Below, piece by piece: positions 46,115 to 59,469 of a stretch of 64,000 nt of DNA (positions are counted from its first letter, which is position 1; each line of letters begins with the position of its first letter). Made by a program: the position numbers and the translations under genes. The stretch is taken from contig JANJXV010000099.1 in the NCBI GenBank assembly GCA_024803745.1, positions 1,984,001 through 2,048,000 on the forward strand. The letters run 5' to 3'. Below the pieces are notes generated by a model that ran no database searches, was not told where the DNA came from, and saw only the letters and a list, made by a program, of their open reading frames with translations. The stretch is from Megascapheus bottae (Eukaryota > Chordata > Mammalia > Rodentia > Geomyidae).

Positions 46115-46690
46115 CCAGGTGGTGGTGGCAGCTCACACTTGTAATTCTATCTACTCAAGGCCTGAAATCCAAGGATCTGGACTAAGTCTGTCTGTTATGA
46201 AAATATTCCTGTCTGAAACATCATCTCTGTTATCACAGCCCAGCTGATACACTCTGCCCAACAGGTTCCAAACACCAAAGTCCATCTCCTATCTGAAATA
46301 CTAGCAAACGTACTCACACATTATTTCCTCTTTGGGAGATAGTTGAAACATGTACCAGAAACATTTCCCTGGCTTCAGAGTGGAAGTGGAAATATATACT
46401 GACTAGAAGCCCATCTAGTAAATTACAGTCAATCATCTTTCCTCACATCTTGTTAGTTAAATTGAAAATGATTGTTTGGATCAGAAGCCATGTGTATGAG
46501 CATACAGGTTGTAAAAGTACTGTAATCCTAGCTACTCAAGATAAGCTGAGACCTGAGGATTCCAGTTCAAAATCGGCCACGCAATAAATTCCATAAGATT
46601 TTTACCTCTAATTAACTAGCAAAAAACAGAGCGTTGAATTGTGCGTAAAATGCCACAGGCCTAAGCTTTGCATAAAAGTGGTAAGGGTTA
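46115..46690 (+). repeat. Two partial SINEs with unassigned sequence between
   Basis: 46115-46185 is a B1 start (GTGGCAGCTCACACTTGTAATT). 46520-46680 is a B1-ID body (TGTAATCCTAGCTACTCAAG, TACCTCTAATTAACTAGC) that stops about 15 bases before the L1 array begins. The middle has no visible feature. Confidence 0.6.
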
Positions 46691-46695
46691 GCATT

Positions 46696-48565
46696 CAGGA
46701 TGCCCACTCTCTCCACTCCTTTTTAACATAGTACTAGAATTCCTAGGCAGTGCAATAAGGCAAGAAGCAAGCATAAAGGGGATCCAAGTGGAGAAGGAGG
46801 AAATAAAACTATCCCTCTTTTCAGATGACATGATTCTGTATTTAAAGAATCCTATAGACTCTACTCCCAAGCTCCTTGAGCTGATTCAAAGCTTTGGAAG
46901 GGTAGCAGGCCATAAAATCATCCCTCAAAAATGAACTGCCTTCCTTTACGCCAACAGTGAGAGGAACGAGGCAATAATCAGGAAAGAAAATCCTTTCACA
47001 ATAGCCTCAAAGAAAATAAAGTAGCTAGGAATTAGCTTAACTAAGAATGTAAAGGACAGTTTAGATGAAAACTTTAAAACCATAAAAAAGGAAATTAAAG
47101 CAGAACTAAGGAAATGGAAAAACCTCCCATGCTCCTGGATTGGAAGAATCAACATTGTGAAAATGACAATCTTGCCAAGGGCTATCTACAAATTCAATGC
47201 AATACCCATCAACATCCCAATGTCATTCTTTAAAGACATAGAAGAGGCAATTCAAAATTTCATATGGAATAGTAAAAGAGCCGTATAGCAAAAAAACGTC
47301 TTAGCAGAATGAACAGCGCTGGAGGAATTTCAATTTGAAACTTTAGACTCTATTACAGAGCTATAATTCTTAAAACAGATTGGTACTGGCACAAGAACAG
47401 GCCTGAAGTCCAATGGAGTAGAACTGCAGACCCAGATATTAAACCACAGACCTATAGCCACCTAATCTTTGACCAGGGAGCCAAAAAAATAGAATGGAAG
47501 AAAGATAGCCTCTTCAACAAGTTGTGCTGGCAGAACTGGTTAAGCACCTGCAGAAAACTAAGGTTGGGTCCTTCTTTGTCACCTTGCACTAGAATTAACT
47601 CCAAATGGATCAAAGACCTGGAGGTAAAAGCTGACACACTGAAACGTTTACAGGAAGGAATAGGAGATACACTAGGCCTCCTTGGCACAGGTCGAAACTT
47701 TCTTAATAAGGACCAAGAATCACAACAAATCAGAGAAAGGCTGGATAAGTGGGACTGCATTAAACTGCAGAGCTTTTGTATGGCAACGGATATAGCTAGT
47801 AAACTAATCAGGAAGCCTACAGAGTGGGAGAAGATCTTCACCAACCAAACAACGGACAAAGGCCTCATATCTAAAATATATCAACAACTCAAAAAATTGA
47901 ATCACTCCAAAACTAACCTCCAAAGTAACAGCCATCCCATTAAAAAATGGGCCAAAGCCTTAAAGAGAGTCTTCTCTGAAGAAGAAACAAAAATGGCCTA
48001 TAGACACATGAAGAAATGCTCCACATCTCTGGTCATAAAAGAAATGCAAATCAAAACAACTCTAAGATTCCACCTCACTCCAGGTAGAATGGCCAGGATC
48101 AGGAAAACGAATGCCAACAGAGGCTGGAGGGGTTGTGGCCAGGAGGGATAACTACTACACTGTTGGTGAGAGTGCAAACTCGTTCAACCCCTATGGAAAG
48201 CAGGGTGGCAGTGCCTCAAAAGGCTAAACATAGAACTCCACTATGACCCAGCAATTCCACTACTTGGCATTTACCCAACAATCCAGAAACAAGGGCCTAC
48301 TAAACCCACTAGCACAACAATGTTCATTGCAGCACTATTCACCATAGCAAAGATATGGAACCAACCCAGATGTCCCTCAGTTGATGAGTGGATCAACAAG
48401 TTGTGGTATTTGTACACAATGGAATTCTATGCTGCTGTCAGAAAGAATGACATCGCCCCATTTGTTAGGAAATGGAAAGACTTAGAACAAATCATATTAA
48501 GTGAAGTAAGCCAGACTCAAAGGAACTTAGGCTCAGTGGATTCCCTCATTCGTCATAATCAGTAG
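46696..48565 (+). pseudogene. L1 ORF2 C-terminal part, copy IV
   Basis: Contains the RT active-site block with Ser in place of Ala: FSDD at 46818-46829. Frames are broken by a TGA near 46933 and by losses near 47280 and 47340. From 47522 a 209-codon stretch of the C-terminal domain is open until TAA 48149-48151, which replaces a Ser codon in the Cys-rich motif; the end of ORF2 (48320-48565) then reads to the normal stop. Confidence 0.9.
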
Positions 48566-48983
48566 AAACTTTGGGCTGTACTAGCAGTGATTTGCAATAG
48601 AGCAAAAGGCCATATATAAGGCCATATAATGTGAAGCTAATTGAAAGGACCTCCAGGATATTGAAACAAAAGCCACATAATGGATGATTGTTGTCCTTAA
48701 TGTACTATGTTGTCTCTCATCTCCTTTGATGTCCCTTGGTTATCCCATATTGGTGTAGTGTCTCACTTTGTTATCTGATATATTGAAATTATTTGTATTT
48801 GGATATTTGAAATTTGATAGGGAAGGGGGGAAAACCAAGACGGGTGGGGGTGTAGCGTTGAAGGGAAATGGGTACCAAGACATGTGTATGGGTATCAATG
48901 TATGTGAATTAATGCACCTTCTATCTGGCAAATATCATCTAACCCTTTTACTAATTACAATAAAAAAATGAAAAAAAAAGAAA
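48566..48983 (+). terminator. L1 3'UTR and A-rich tail, copy IV
   Basis: Same elements as the other units: AGGCCATATA repeats, purine-rich G tract (about 48820-48850, shorter by one G), AATAAA and an A-rich tail ending against the next 5' end. Confidence 0.85.
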
Positions 48984-50906
48984 GTTGTAATGTGTGGGGA
49001 GGATGATGGGGTCAAATACATTTCTTCTCAGAAATATACCTCATCTGGTTGCCCTGGATTTTCCTGGCCTTCGTCTTAGAGAAAGGCCTGTTATACTGGA
49101 TTTGTGGCATGGCAATGATCTAGCATGGACATCTCCGAAGAAGACATCCACAACTTCCATGCCTGAGACTCGAGTTTCCTGATCTTTGGCAACTGCACAG
49201 CAACATCTTTCTTCCTCCTGAGCCACAAGCCAAGTGAGCTGGCTTGAGTTGGTTGTTAGTTACAGTGGCTTGGTTACCAGGGTTCCATATTCTGTTCCAT
49301 TGTGAGGGAGGCAGGTTCACCCTTCAGGGCCTAATGACCAAAGATCCTTGCTCACAGAAGACCTCACCAAAGACATACTGGAGGCTGAATCTCTCCTCCA
49401 ATCTCACAATATACATGTGGATGTAGTAAACGTCACACCTTATTTGTCCAAACCCAATGTCTTCCACGAGGCCCAACTACCAGTCTGGTCTCAGGCTCAA
49501 GGAGCCTTTCTTAGGTAAGATCCAAACTTAAGGGTCAATATTGCCCTCATCCTTTACAAAACATTTGCTTCACAGTGCCTTCTCTGCCTGCATTTTGCCC
49601 CTTGTCGAATTTTTTTTTGTTTTTGCTAGTCTTGGGACTTGACCTCAGAGTTTGAACATTGTTCTTGGGCTTTCTTTAAGCTTTAGCTGTCCCACCGAGC
49701 CACAGCAGCACTTGCAGCGTTTTCTATGTATGTGGTAATGAGGAATCAAACCTGAGGCTTTTTGCGTGGTAGCCAATACTCTACCCCTAGGTCAAACACA
49801 CAGGGCATCTTGCACATAATTTTGATGTCAATCTACTAGGATATTATTAGGTTTCTGTATCCTAATCAATTTTTTCCTGATGATTAGCTTTGCTGTCATG
49901 TGTAAAAATGCAAGAGGGTAAAACACAGAACAAGTAGTGAAATTAAAAAAAAACATTACACACATAGATAAGTGTTCATTCTTTGTAGGAGAAAGGTTAT
50001 TTTGATATGATGATGATGACTTTATAATTACTATGTCAGGGTTGAGAGTTTGGCATAGTGGTAGAGTGCTTGCCTAGCATACATGAAGATCTGGGTTTGA
50101 TTGCTCAGTATCACATAGATAGAAAATCTAGATGTGGCACTGTGGCTCAAGTGGCAGAGGGCTAGACTTGAGAAAACCCGAGGACAGTGCTCAGGCCCTG
50201 AATTCAAGCCCCAAGACTGGCAAAAAGATAAAACAAAATCAAAATGCTTTTTACGAGCTAATTCACTCACAGCATTTGCTTCTGAAATCTTCACTTCTGC
50301 ATCTTGTGAAATAACCCTTTCCCTCAACGTAGACAAGAAAAAGAGATCGATCCCATGGTCCACTGTGAGGCCACTGGTTGGGCTAAGAGCTAGTCGTGCA
50401 GCAACACATAAGTTTTATTCTAATACTTTCCAAACTTTGTACTCAAATATGCTACCTACTAACCAACTTAGGTCAGTTATCTTTATGCTATATTTTTCTT
50501 CATTACTACAATATTCTTACACACCTACGTTAATCCTATTGTACCTCCCCTGAACTCTCTCATTCTTTTTTTCTATGTCTGGACCTCTGCTCGTCTTTCA
50601 ACCCTTATACTGCACGGATCTACACTTGATGGCTGTTGAGCAATAGTGTATATGTAGGTGGTTAATTATTGTCTAGGCTCAGAGGGACTTAAAGTCAATA
50701 GAAAATGAATTGAGAGGCTTATTGTTTTGGGTATAAATCGTTTATCAGTGGTTGTATTAGACTGGTCTGTAAGTGCACAAAAAGAAAGAGTGATAATACC
50801 AATCAAAGCTTGCGAACATCTAGTGTCTGCCAGCTACAGAGGTCTAGGTTGGTTATATCTGAAAAACTATAATCGTATTTAGTAGTAATCTTGCTCCCAT
50901 TTTCAA

Positions 50907-52084
50907 ATGGGAAGAATAGGAAACTCAAGAAAAATGTCAAATCAAGAAACAACATCCCCCACCCAATGTAAACAGACAATGGAACAGTCACTGGCAAACC
51001 TAGAGGAGAGTCTTCCAAGTGCTACACACATGCAATTGATAAACTTCATTAATGAAAAATGTGAAAATATAAAGAAAGAGATAATGGAGGAAGCCATAGC
51101 TGAACAAGAGTAAAGCAAAAACAAGGTGATAAGTGAAAAAGAAGAAGCCATAAAGGAGGCCATAATAAAGGTTTTTCAAAGAAAGATGGATGAATTCACT
51201 GAATCCACAAATAAAAACGTGACCAAACTCCAGCAAATGTCCAAAGAAAATAAAGCTACTGAGCTAACCACTCAAAAGGAAATCAAGGAGATAAAGAAAT
51301 CCATACATGATCTAAAAAAAGAGATGCAAGGCATCTAAAGTGAGCAATTAGAAGCAAGGAAGATGAAAAATAAAGTAGGTAGCTTTGATAGCAGGTTAGA
51401 CAATGCAGAGGAGAGAAATTCCGGGGTGAAGATAATTTAGTTATTATAGAGAAAGAACAGAAAATGACTCAATCGAAATCTAGGGAATATGAAAGAGCGC
51501 TTCAGGAGGTCCAAGTTGCAATTAGGAAGCCTAATTTAAGGCTAGTTGGTATTGAGGAGGGCATGGAGAAAGAGGTCAATGGTATTGGAAATATACTTCA
51601 GGGAATCATCTCAGAGAATTTCCCAAATATCCAGAAGCGCAGGCCCATCCAGATACGAGAAGCTATTAGAACCCAAAACAGACCTGACCAGAAAAGAACA
51701 TCCCACCGCCACATTGTGGTCCGAACTGGATCAATAGAAAGGAAAGAATAGGCAACCAGGGAAAATGGATCAATAACCTATAAAGGCAAACCAATCAGAA
51801 TAACCCCAGATTTCTCAGCAGAGACCATGCAAGCACGAAGTGACTGGAAGCATAAATGTCATGCCCTTAAACCAAATAACTACCAACCAAGAATACTGTA
51901 GCCAGGTAAGCTCTCATTCATAACTGAGGGAAAAATAAAAACATTCCATTCCAGGGAAAAGCTGCAACAATATGTCGAAACAAAACCAACACTACAGAGA
52001 ATTCTCAAAGATGCTCTATACATAGAAAACCAAAATAAATGCAATATAGGGAAAGAAATGGCACCTAAATAGCATACCATCTAA
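50907..52084 (+). pseudogene. L1 ORF1, broken, copy V
   Basis: Lacks the 4-nt deletion of its neighbours, so the coiled-coil and RRM parts are still in the same frame around 51450. It is broken elsewhere: TAA 51111-51113, TAA 51336-51338, small losses near 51420 and 51748, the shared TAG near 51898, and a private TAG near 52070. Confidence 0.9.
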
Positions 52085-52132
52085 GGACCACAAGAACTGT
52101 CAACACACAAACCCTACTAAAAGCTTTTGAAA

Positions 52133-55100
52133 ATGGTAGGAACTAATAAATATCTCTCAATCTTAACTCTCAATATCAATGGAATTAACTCTCCAATTAA
52201 ACGGCATAGGCTGTCTAGTTGGATCAAAATGCAAGAGCCATCGTTCTGCTGTCTTCAAGAGACACATCTTACCCAAAAACAATCATCTTTTGAAAGTGAG
52301 AGGTTGGAATAAACTCTATCAAGCTAACTGCCCCCATAAACAGGCTGGAGTTGCCATCCTCATATCAGATACACTAGACTTCAAACTAAAATTAGTAAGA
52401 AAAGACAAAGAAGGTTACTACATACTACTAAAGGGATCTTTCCTCCAGGAAAACATAACGATCATAAACATTTCACATCCAATCCCGGAGCACCAAACTT
52501 CATCAAGCAAACTTTACTTACACTGAAACCATACATAGATCGAAATACAGTGATTGTTGGTGAGTTTAACACACCACTCTCACCTATGGACAGATCAACA
52601 AGGCAAAAACTCAACAGAGAAAACTTAGAACTGAACAACTATATAGACCAACTAGATCTAACAGACATCTGCAAAATATTCCACCCAGTAACAACACAAT
52701 ATACATTTTCCCCACATCACATGGAACATTTTCTAAACCAGACCACATCTTAGGCCATAAAACAAACCTGGACAGATTCAGAAACACTGAACTCATTTAA
52801 TGCACACTCTCAGACCATAAAGGCATCAAATTGGATCGAAAACCCTGTAACTAATGGAGACTGAACAACACATTGTTGAATCAAAAACAATGGGTAATCG
52901 AAGAGATCAGAACAGATATCCAACTCTTTATGAAATTTAACAATAAGGAGCACACAAATATCAACTCCTTAGGGACACAAGAAAGGCAGTACTCAGAGGA
53001 CAATTTATAGCACTGAGTGCCTACAACAGCAAGTTGGAAAAATGGCAAACCAACTAGTTAATGTTTCACCTTAACCTCCTGGAAAAAGAGCAACAAACCA
53101 ACCCTAAACCCATTAGGAGAAAGCAAATTATTAAAATCAAAGCAGAATTAAATGATTTGGAATAAAAAAATGTATAGAAAGAATCAACAAAACAAGGAGT
53201 TGGTTCTTTGAAAGAATTAACAAAATTGACAAGCCCTTAGCAAATCTTACCAAAAAAAGAAGAGAGCATATCGAAATAAACAAAATCGCAGATGAAAATG
53301 GTAATATCATGACAGAAATTACCAAGATCCAGAATATCATGAGGGAATACTTTTCAAAACTTTACGCCAACAAATTTGAGAATCTAGTAGAAATGGATGA
53401 ATTCCTAGACAATATTAACATACCCACACTGAACCAAGAAGAGCTAACCCAAATCAACAGGGCTATTTCAAGCTCTGAAATAGAAATGGAAATTAGACAA
53501 CTTCCACTTAAAAAGAGCCCAGGGCCAGATGGATTCACAGCTGAATTCTATAAGGTCTTTAAAGCAGAGCTCACACCAATACACCTCAAGCTCTTCAACG
53601 AAATTGAAAATGAAGGTTCTTTACCAAACTGATTCTGTGAAGCCAGTATATCCCTCATCCCCAAACCAGACAGAGATTCCTCAAAGAAAGAGAACTATAG
53701 ACCCATTTCTTTGATGAACATCGATGCAAAACTTCTCAACAAAATACTGGCCAACCGTCTACAACAACTCATCAAAAAAATTATACACTATGATCAAACT
53801 GGATTCATCACAGGGAGGCAAAGCTCGTTCAATATTCACAAATCAATTAATATAATGCAACACATCAACAGGAGCAAGGACAAAAATCACATGATTGTCT
53901 CAATAGATGCGGAAAAGGCATTTGACAAGATCCAAAACCCCTTTATGTTAAAAGATGTGGAGAAACTAGGAATCCATGGAACATTTCTCAATGTAATAAA
54001 GGCTGTGTATGAGAAACCCACTGCTAGTAGTATACTTAATGGTGAAAATCTAAAGCCATTCCCTCTAAAATCAGGAACAAGACAAGGATGCCCACTCTCT
54101 CCACTCCTTTTTAACATAGTACAAGAATTCCTAGGGAGTGCAATAAGGCAAGAAGCAAGCATAAAGGGGATCAAAGTAGGGAAAGAGGAAATAAAACTAT
54201 CCCTCTTTGCAGATGACATGATTCTGTATTTAAAGAATCCTATAGACTGTAGTCCCAAGCTCCTTGAGCTGACTCAAAGCTTTGGAAGGGTATCAGGCCA
54301 TAAAATCAACCCTCACAAATCAACTGCCTTCCTTTACACCAACAGTGAGAGGAACGTGGCAATAATCGGGAAAGAAACTCGTTTCACAATAGCCTCAAAG
54401 AAAATAAAGTACCTAGCAATTAGCTTAACTAAGAATGTAAAGGACCATTTAGATGAAAACTTTAAAAATCTAAAAAAAGAAATTAAAGCATAACTAAGGA
54501 AATGGAAAAACCTCCCATGCTCCTGGATTGGAAGAATCAACATTGTGAAAATGACAATCTTGCCAAGGGCTCTCTACAAATTCAATGTAATATCCATCCA
54601 CATCCCAATGTCATTCTTTAATGAAATAGAAGAGGCAATTCAGAGCAAAAACACTTGTTAGCAGAAAGAACAGCGCTGGAGGAATTTCAATTAAAAACTT
54701 TAGACTCTATTACAGAGCAATAATTCTCGAAACAGCTTGGTACTGGCACAAGAACAGGCCTGAAGTCCAATGGAATAGAACTGCGGACCCTGATATTAAA
54801 CCACAGACCTATGGCGAAACATAGAATGGAAGAAAGATAGCCTCTTCAACAAGTTGTGCTGGCAGAACTGGTTAAGCACCTGCAGAAAACTAAATTTGGA
54901 TCCTTCTTTGTCACCTTGCACTAGAATTAACTCCAAATGGATCAAAGACGTGGAGGTAAAAGCTGACACACTGAAAAGTTTACAGGAAGGAATAGGAGAT
55001 ACACTAGGCCTCCTTGGCACAGGTCGAAACTTTCTTAATTAGGACCAAGAATCACAACAAATCAGAGAAAGGCTGGATAAGTGGGACTGCATTAAACTGC

Positions 55101-55896
55101 AGAGCTTTTGTATGGCAACGGATATAGCTAGTAAACTAATCAGGAAGCCTATAGAGTAGGAGAAGATCTTCACCAACCAAAAAACGGACAAAGGCCTCAT
55201 ATCTAAATATATCAACAACTCTAAAAATTAAATCACTCCAAAACTAACCTCCAAAGTAACACCCATCCCATTAAAAAATGGGCCAAAGACTTAGAGAGAG
55301 TCTTCTCTGAAGAAGAAACAAAAATGGCCTACAGACACATGAAGAAATGCTCCACATCTCTGGTCATAAAAGAAATGCAAATCAAAACAACTCTAAGATT
55401 CCACCTCATTCCAGTTAGAATGGCCAGGTTCAGGAAAACGAATGACAACAGATGCTGGAGGGGATGTGGCCAGGAGGGATCGTTACTACACTGTTGCTGG
55501 GAGGGCAAAGTCGTTTAACCACTATGGAAAGCAGTGTGGCACTGCCTCAAAAGGCTAAACATAGAACTCCCCTATGACCCAGCAATTCCACTACTTGGCA
55601 TTTACCCAACAATCCAGGAACAAGGGCATACTAAACCCACTAGCACAACAATGTTCATTGCAGCACTATTCACCATAGCAAAGATATGGAACCAACCCAG
55701 ATGTCCCTCAGTTGATGAGTGGATCAACAAGTTGTGGTATTTGTACACAATGGAATTCTATGCTGCTGTCAGAAAGAATGACATCGCCCCATTTGTTAGG
55801 AAATGGAAAGACTTAGAACAAATCATATTAAGTGAAGTAAGCCAGACTCAAAGGAACTTAGGCTCAGTGGTTTCCCTCATTCTTCATAATCAGTAG
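52133..55896 (+). pseudogene. L1 ORF2, broken, copy V
   Basis: The ATG is present and the endonuclease N-terminus reads openly through CCLQETHLTQK before a frameshift in an A run near 52275. The Glu codon of GEFN is at 52562-52564. The longest open RT stretch (53711-54493, 260 codons) has FADD at 54206-54217 and ends at TAA. Private deletions of about 36 bases near 54640 and about 30 bases near 54815, and TAG near 55040, disable the rest. Confidence 0.92.
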
Positions 55897-58237
55897 AAAC
55901 CTTGGGCTCTACTAGCAGAGATTGGCAATAGAGCAAAAGGCCATATATAAGGCCATATAATGTGAAGCTAAATGAAAGGACCTCCAGGATATTGAAACAA
56001 AAGCCACATAATGAATGATTGTTGTCCTTAATGTACTATGTTGTCTCTCATCTCGATTGCTGTCCCTTGGTTATCCCATATTGGTATAGTATCTCACTTT
56101 GTTATCTGTTATATTGAATTTATTTGTATTTGGATATTTGAAATTTGATAGGGAAGGGGGGAAAACCAAGATGGGTGGGGGGTGTGGGGTTGGAGGGAAA
56201 TGGGTACCAAGACATGTGAATGGGTATCAATGTATGTGAATTAATGCACCTTCTATCTGGCAAATATAATCTAACCCTTTTACTAATTACAATAAAAAAT
56301 TTAAAAAACAGAAAGTTGTAGTGTGTGGGGAGCATGATGGGGTCAAATACATTTCTTCTTAGAAATATACCTCATCTGGTTGCCCTGGATTTTCCTGGCC
56401 TTCTTCTTAGAGAAAGGCCTGTTATACTGGATTTGTGGCTTGGCAATGATCAAGCATGTACATCTTCGAGTAAGACATCCACAACTTCCATGCCTGAGAC
56501 TCGAATATCCTGATCTTTGGCAACAGCACAGCAACATCTTTCTTCCTCCTGAGCCACAGGCCAAGTGAGCTGGCTTGAGTTGGTTGTTAGTTACAGTGGC
56601 TTGGTTACCAGGGTTCCATATTCTGTTCCATTGTGAGGGAGGCAGGGTCACCTTTCACGGCCCAATGACCAAAGATCCTTGCTCACAGAAGACCTATCCA
56701 AAGACATACTGGAGGCTGAATCTCTCCTCGAATCTCACAATATACATGTGGGTGTAGTAAACAGCACACCTTATTTGTCCAATCCCAATGTCTTCCACTA
56801 GGCCCATCTACCAGTCTGGTCTCAGGCTCAAGGAGCCTTTCTTAGGTAAGATCCAAACTTAAGGGTCAATATTGCCCTCATCCTTTACAAAACATTTGCT
56901 TCACAGTGCCTTCTCTGCCAGCATTTTGCCCCTTGTCGAATTTTTTTTGTTTTTCCTAGTCTTGGGAATTGACCTCAGAGTGTGAACATTGTTCTTTTGC
57001 TTTCTTTAGGCTTTAGCTGTCCCACCGAGCCACAGCACCACTTGCAGCGTTTTCTATGTATGTGGTAATGAGGAATCAAACCTGAGGCTTACTGCTTGGT
57101 AGCCAAGGACTCTCCCACTAGGTCAAACACACAGGGCATCTTGCACATATTTTTGACGTCAATCTACTAGGATATTATTAGGTTTCTGTATCCTAATCAA
57201 TTTTTTCCTGATGATTAGCTTTGCTGTCATGTGTAAAAAATGCAAGAGGGAAAAACACAGAAGAATTAGTGAAATAAAAAAAAGCATTACACACATAGAT
57301 AAGTGTTCATTCTTTGTAGGAGAAAGGATATTTGGATATGATGATGATGACTTTATAATTACTATGTCAGGGTTGAGAGTTTGGCATAGTGGTAGAGTGC
57401 TTGCCTAGCATCCATGAAGATCTGGGTTTGATTGCTCAGTATCACATTGATAGAAAATCTAGATGTGGCACTGTGGCTCAAGTGGCAGAGGGCTAGACTT
57501 GAGAAAACCCGAGGACAGTGCTCAGGCCCTGAATACAAGCCCCAAGACTGGCAGAATGATAAAAGAAAATAAAAATGCTTTTTACGAGCTAATTCACTCA
57601 CAGCATTTGCTTCTGAAATCTTCGCTTCTGCATCTTGTGAAATACCCCTTTCCCTCAACGTAGACAAGAAAAACAGATCCATCCCATGGTCCACTGTGAG
57701 GCCACTGGTTGTGCTAAGAGCTAGTCTTGCAGCAACAGATAAGTTTTATTCTAAAACTTTCCAAACTTTGTACTCAAATATGCTACCTACTTACCAACTT
57801 ATGTCAGTTATCCTTATGCTATACCTTTTCTTCATGACTACAATATTCTTACACTCCTACGTTAATCGTTTTGTACCTCCCCTGACCTCTCTCATTCTTT
57901 TTTTCTATCTCTGGACCTCTGCTCGTCTTTCAACCCTTATACTGCACGGATCTACACTTGATGGCTGTTGAGCAATATTGTATATGTAGGTGGTTAATTA
58001 TTCTCTAGGCTCAGAGGGACTTAAAGACAATAGAGATTGGATTGAGAGGCTTATTGTTGTGGGTATAAATCGCTTATCAGTGGTTGTATTAGACTGGTCT
58101 GTAAGTGCACAAAAGAAAGAGTGATAATACCAATCAAAACTTGTGAATATCTAGTGTCTTCCAGCTACAGAGGTCTAGGTTGGTTATATCTGAAAAACTA
58201 TAATCGTATTTAGTAGTAATCTTGCTCCCATTTTCAA

Positions 58238-59421
58238 ATGGGCAGAACAAGATACTCAAGAAAAATGTCAAGTCAAGAAACAACATCCCCCACCCAATGT
58301 AAACAGACAATGGAAGAGTCACTGGCAAACCTAGAGGAGAGTCTTCCAATTGCTACACAAATGCAATTGATAAACATCATTAATGAAAAATGTGAAAATA
58401 TAAAGAAAGAGATAATGGAGGAAGCCATACCTGAACAAGAGGAAAGCAAAAACAAGGGGATAAGTGAAAAAGAAGAAGCCATAAAGGAGGCCATAATAAA
58501 GGTTTTTCAAAGAAAGATGGATGAATTCAAAGAATCCACAAATAAAAACGTGACCAAACTCCAGCAAATGTCCAAAGAAAATAAAGCTACTGAGCTAACC
58601 ACTCAAAAGGAAATCAAGGAGATAAAGAAATCCATACATGATCTAAAACAAGGGATGCAAGGCATCAAAAGTGAGCAATTAGAAGCAAGGGAGATGAAAA
58701 ATAAAGTAGATAGCTTTGATAGCAGGTTAGACATTGCAGAGGAGAGAATTTCTGTGGCTGAAGATAATTTAGGTATTATAAAGAACAGAAAATGAGTCAA
58801 TCCAAATCTAGGAAATATGAGAGAGCGCTTCAGGAGGTCCAAGATACAATTAGGAAGCCTAATTTAAGGCTAGTTGGTACTGAGGAGGGCGTGGAGAAAG
58901 AGGTCAATGGATTTGGAAATATACTTCAGGGAATCATCTCAGAGAATTTCCCAAATATCCAGAAGGGCAGGCCTATCCAGATACGAGAAGCTTTTAGAAC
59001 CCCAAACAGACCTGACCAGAAAAGAACATCCCACCGCCACATTGTGATCCGAACTGGATCAATAGAAACGAAAGGAAAGATCCTAAAGGCAGCCAGGGAA
59101 AAGGGATCAGTAACCTACAAAGGCAAACCAATCAGAATAACCCCAGATTTCTCAGCAGAGACCATGCAAGCACGAAGTGACTGGAAGCATATATGTCATG
59201 CCCTTATATCAAATAACTACCAACCAAGAATACTGTAGCCAGCTAAGCTCTCATTCATAACTGAGGGAAAAATAAAAACATTCCATTCCAGGGAAAAGCT
59301 GCAACAATATGTCGAAACAAAACCAACACTACAGAGAATTCTCAAAGATGCTCTATACATAGAAAACCAAAATAAATGCAATATAGGGAAAGAAAAGGCA
59401 CCTAAACAGCATACCATCTAA
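58238..59421 (+). pseudogene. L1 ORF1, broken, copy VI
   Basis: N-terminal part 58238-58795 and RRM/C-terminal part from 58792, separated by the shared 4-nt deletion. The shared TAG is at 59236-59238, after which the frame is open to TAA 59419-59421. Apart from these two lesions the ORF is well preserved. Confidence 0.92.
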
Positions 59422-59469
59422 GGACCACAAGAACTGTCAAGACACAGGCCCTACTAAAACCTTTTAAAA

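Larger units (their letters stand above)
46696..48983 (+). mobile_element. L1 copy IV, 5' part missing
   Basis: Homology starts inside the RT domain at AGGATGCCCACTCTCTCC and runs through ORF2, the 3'UTR and the tail to the junction at 48984. A 5' truncation is normal for L1, but here the tail joins another L1, so the left edge could be either retrotransposition truncation or a rearrangement breakpoint. Together with copy III it would leave about 1.6 kb of unit sequence missing. Confidence 0.92.
48984..56314 (+). mobile_element. Full-length L1, copy V (the most diverged)
   Basis: 7331 bp with the full layout, including both SINE-derived 5'UTR blocks and a short GAT run (about 50008-50019). 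It has more private substitutions and small deletions than the others but keeps the ancestral state at several sites where copies I, II and VI are broken (GAGA in ORF1, TGT in the endonuclease, TTCTTTG before the RT, AAAAATCAC in the RT). It therefore branched off before those copies were amplified. Confidence 0.95.
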